A stretch of DNA of 64,000 nt, from positions 329,501-393,500 of the forward strand of contig JAQJVL010000748.1 of assembly GCA_035578905.1 (NCBI GenBank), read 5' to 3'. The stretch is from Stictocephala bisonia (taxonomy: Eukaryota > Arthropoda > Insecta > Hemiptera > Membracidae). The notes under the pieces are model-generated. The model saw nothing but the letters and a program-made list of their open reading frames with translations. It searched no databases and was not told the DNA's origin. The stretch's first letter is position 1. Each line of letters opens with the position of its first letter. The position numbers were made by a program, and so were the translations under genes. Below are positions 60,785 through 64,000 of the stretch, piece by piece.

Positions 60785-60950
60785 ATTTTATAGACAAATA
60801 TAATGTTCATACGCCAAAAAGGAATGTAAATTAACGTTTTAGAAATGAGTAAATAGTTACTCACAGGATAATTAATTACTTATAATAAAACGAAATAATG
60901 GAATAGTAAATGAATATACACACTGATTTCGTTCTACACACATTGCTTAA
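60785..60950 (+). repeat. ~160-bp direct repeat, second copy at 61583-61737
   Basis: ATTTTATAGACAAATATAAT, TTCATACGCCAAAxAGGAAT and AATTAATTACTTATAATAAA occur in the same order in both copies, about 95% alike with a 6-bp indel. The repeats are about 795 bp apart and bracket a degenerate 36-bp minisatellite (61041-61237). Confidence 0.85.
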
Positions 60951-61040
60951 TTATGCTATGTTATGAGTTAATTACCTCTAAAATAAAACTTATAGTAAGT
61001 AGTGTAAATAATTACACAATAAATTTAATTTACGTAGTGT

Positions 61041-61237
61041 TGTATTGGTCCACCCACCACCCACCAGCCCCTATTCACGTATAGTTGTAATGATCCACCC
61101 ACTTATCTATACAGGGGGTATTGACCCCCTACCCACCCATGCACGTACCATGTTAGTTACCCACTCACCCTTCATAAACCTACATTGGTACTGACCTACA
61201 TCTTCTCTCATTTACGTACAGTGGTATTGGCTTATCC
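61041..61237 (-). repeat. Degenerate 36-bp minisatellite
   Basis: About five eroded units in C-rich orientation: CACCCACCACCCACC, GTATTGACCCCCTACCCACC, CATGCACGTACCATG, TTTACGTACAGTGGTATTGG. It is the most decayed array of the family in this window. Confidence 0.7.
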
Positions 61238-61737
61238 ACTCACAATTTGGTAATAACAATACAAATATGGTAATCATGTAAAGAATAAAACACTTGAAGC
61301 TACAGAAACTGAATGTCCAAATTTACAAAACTACTGATTAGTACACATTTTATATTAATACGTATATCTCGACGTCGATATATTTACACTATAATATATG
61401 CATGTATATATAACGAGATCTGTAAATATTGTATAGTTTACAGAGTAACACTTAAGTTACTGGCACTCAGTTGTATACTTAAATGCACGATATATTTTAT
61501 CAGATGATTCTAGAGGCCATACATTCAACAATATGAATGGAGTAGGGCAAATATATTACATCTCTTATCCCCAAATACAATATTTTATAGACAAATATAA
61601 TGTTCATACGCCAAACAGGAATGCAAATTAACGTTTTAGAAATAGTTACTCACAGGATAATTAATTACTTATAATAAAACGAAATAATGGAATAGTAAAT
61701 GAATATACACACTGATTTAGTTCTATACACACTGTTA

Positions 61738-63494
61738 AACCTAACCTAATATCTTATGTACTTACTTCCTAGGTAGGGTAGGAAAACGTATTGTGTTATC
61801 GCTGTGAATGTGTTACAGGGGTTGGTGTTGATAGCAATGATTTTGATAAGATCGTCGGGATTACTAAAATTTTATGTAATGTTTTTTTAATTATTTTTTT
61901 ATAAGGTTATTATGAGAGAATAAGTGTGAACTTTGTATGAAAAAAGATTCATATAAGTTCAACTTAATGGAGACAAATAACCTGTTGATGAGTACGTTGA
62001 TTTGAAACGCGTCGTCTAGTTTTCTCTTGTGAATTTATTGATACACGTAGGTAATTGTTGATCGTTTCCGGGGTTAAGATAACTAATTTTGATTTTTGAC
62101 AGGGTTTCAACTGTCAGTGAGTCAAGACATGCGATCCTCAACACACTACATTAACTACATGAAATAACTACGTCGTCAATACATCTAAACACAATGGACC
62201 ATTACTACATTAGCTTTACTGTAAAATTACCTTACATTACTATATCGACTCCTCATATTACGTCATATTCCATTACGAAACTCTACACTCTTAATGATCA
62301 TAAATTAAGTAGAGTTCATTAGATATTGGGAGAGTAACTAATAATAAACATTTGTTTTTTGTCTACCCCCCCCCCTCCCAAGACCAATACAAATAAAAGG
62401 ATACATAAAAGGATACAATAAACATTCTTAATTACAATACTTTAGTGAATATCAACAAAATATTATCATATAAATCTGAGGATCTAGTTCAAAATTTCTT
62501 TAATTACTAAATATAGTGTTTCCCTTTATATCTGTAATAAAGCCTCTGTATAAAAAAAATAAAAACAACAATTTAAAAATTATTTTCCCAATTTTTATAT
62601 AGCAAAACATCCACAGAGAATTATCATTATGATATTATAATACGCATTAAATCAATGTAGGGAACACATTTACGAAATAAACTAGCGTAAAGACAGCAGT
62701 AACAAATTGTGTTGCATGGACAAATGTTAAATTTTGCGTGATACGTATCCGTCACGGTCGGATATGACAAAAACATGCTTGGTTGAATCGAAAAGAACAA
62801 ATGTTTCGTGAGTCAGAGATGAAAGAGACAGTTTAAAATATATATTGTATAGTAAAGAAATATAGAAATAAAATGTGACTTTTATCCAACTAAAAATTAT
62901 AATTATTACCTTTATTAAAGAGTAGGGCCTACATTATGTAATTGTGTTCTGAACGATGGCCATTCTATGTAAAAAATAACTGAAATTTAATTACTTAGTG
63001 TCAAAAAAAATATATTTTAAGAATTGTTTATTCATAACTCATAAAACTTAAATTTAAAATTACAATCTTATGTAACATTAGTTATATTAAATCCCTGATT
63101 AAATATATGTTATTGTGTTTAGACTTGTGTAATAAAGTCAATAGTCTGTATTTTTTGTCTTTACTGCCAATTTAGTGTTACGTTAGAAGTTGGGGGGTTG
63201 CTATTTAACTGGGTTGTATTATAAGAAGCTACAAGTTATCTTAAATATTTTACTATCTTTAACTGTCAACATTTCAGTAGTTGTGATAAACCATGTTTAT
63301 GAATCAATAATATCCTTTTGTGAACTCTTTATCTTCAACTACACATTGATGAAAGTTGAGGGGTTAGATGAAATATCCCGTGATATAAGTATATTCAAAT
63401 CATTGAGGAAATAACCTGAACCTCTGATACATTGTGGCATACAAGTGTGATGAAAGTCACTTTAGACTTGAGTTTTTTAAGCCTATATTACTGA
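61738..63494. other. AT-rich non-coding sequence
   Basis: No gene recognised. A C-rich tract (62365-62378) and a 74-codon ORF at 63190-63414 with no supporting feature are the only items of note. Confidence 0.35.
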
Positions 63495-63666
63495 TTTTAT
63501 TTTTTTTATTTTTTAAACTTCACACACCAGTTCACATAGGCTTGCAAGCCTGTACGTTAACTTTATTTAACGAGTGAAGTACCGACCGTTGGCACAGTGG
63601 GGATTCGAACCTTTGACCCACCATCCGCAGTCCGAAGGCTTAACCACTGAGCCACTACGCCGGCAA
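63495..63666 (-). mobile_element. tRNA-derived SINE (63.5 kb copy)
   Basis: Minus strand: the head GCCGGCGTAGTGGCTCAGTGG contains an A box (TGGCTCAGTGG, 63644-63654). A perfect B box GGTTCGAATCC lies at 63601-63611, 32 bp downstream. The tRNA-like part runs to about 63590 (CCCCACTGTGCC). A ~70-bp body follows, then an A-rich tail (63495-63516, T-rich on the plus strand). It differs from the SINE at 24.5 kb in both head and body, so it is a second family. Its tRNA of origin is not assigned. Confidence 0.82.
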
Positions 63667-64000
63667 GTAATATGGTACATTATTAATATTTTACAGTTAT
63701 ATTAATGTACTAAATTTATTCTATTGCATAATTTTATCTAATAAGTGAACATTAATTGCATAGTAAGAACCGTTTTTTAGAGAATAATTATAGCTTTGTG
63801 GTAAAGTTAAATGTTCAAAAGTGTTGATTAAAACTCATATAACTACATTGCAATGTTGAACTAACTCTTCCAACACTGAGGAAATATGCATCATAGTGGC
63901 AGAATATTATGCATTCACCTCTATACATTCATTGGAAAAAATTGTTTAAAAATAAAACTCATCAAAACATTATGGACCTAAAGACATTCCACAAAAGCAT
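63667..64000. other. AT-rich non-coding end of window
   Basis: Nothing recognised. Confidence 0.35.

Overview
The window looks like AT-rich nuclear DNA of an animal, most likely an arthropod. It holds several classes of eukaryotic retroelement (non-LTR/LINE, Penelope-like, tRNA-derived SINE), long foldback elements and large tandem arrays, and shows no bacterial operons, CRISPR arrays or closely packed genes. A hemipteran source is possible but rests only on the general repeat character. I recognise no complete host gene. Four short open segments have exon-like features and are given as low-confidence candidates.

Layout. 0.6-1.7 kb: an inverted duplication whose left unit carries a 105-codon minus-strand ORF and whose right unit carries a shortened mirror copy. 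2.1-2.6 kb: a 257-bp tandem duplication. 4.3-5.3 kb: a 164-bp satellite. 5.3-6.4 kb: a foldback element with CAGGGT-type ends. 7.3-8.2 kb: a decayed jockey/CR1-type LINE. 12.3-14.6 kb: a ~120-bp repeat array interrupted by a 36-bp G-rich minisatellite. 16.2-18.3 kb: about 22 copies of a 99-bp repeat with higher-order structure. 18.7-20.2 kb: two more 36-bp arrays. 24.5 kb: a SINE. 25.1-26.1 kb: two palindromic elements made of Penelope-like 3' sequence. 31.8-33.4 kb: a third such element, split by a 1.28-kb foldback element that itself carries a 36-bp array. 39.5-41.0 kb: an internally deleted LINE flanked by an 8-bp target-site duplication, encoding RNase H and a zinc knuckle. 42.9-45.0 kb: a second, 5'-truncated LINE with a decayed reverse transcriptase. 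45.8-46.1 kb: a small TIR element. 48.4-49.2 kb: a diverged tandem array. 50.4-51.7 kb: a Penelope-like element with its reverse-transcriptase part inverted relative to its GIY-YIG part. 59.3-61.7 kb: more tandem and direct repeats. 63.5 kb: a second SINE.

How the pieces relate. The strongest link is between the Penelope-like copy at 50.4-51.7 kb and the palindromes at 25.1, 25.8 and 31.8 kb. All four share one 3' terminal sequence. Three of the four carry hammerhead-ribozyme-like motifs (CTGAGGA, stem II, GAAA or a near variant, ATCGAT, then a closing stem I) just after the coding part. The 36-bp G-rich unit is the other unifying feature: it occurs at seven or more sites, in both orientations, once inside a mobile element, and in three arrays it matches the four-run G-quadruplex pattern. 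All calls come from reading the sequence; no database search was possible.
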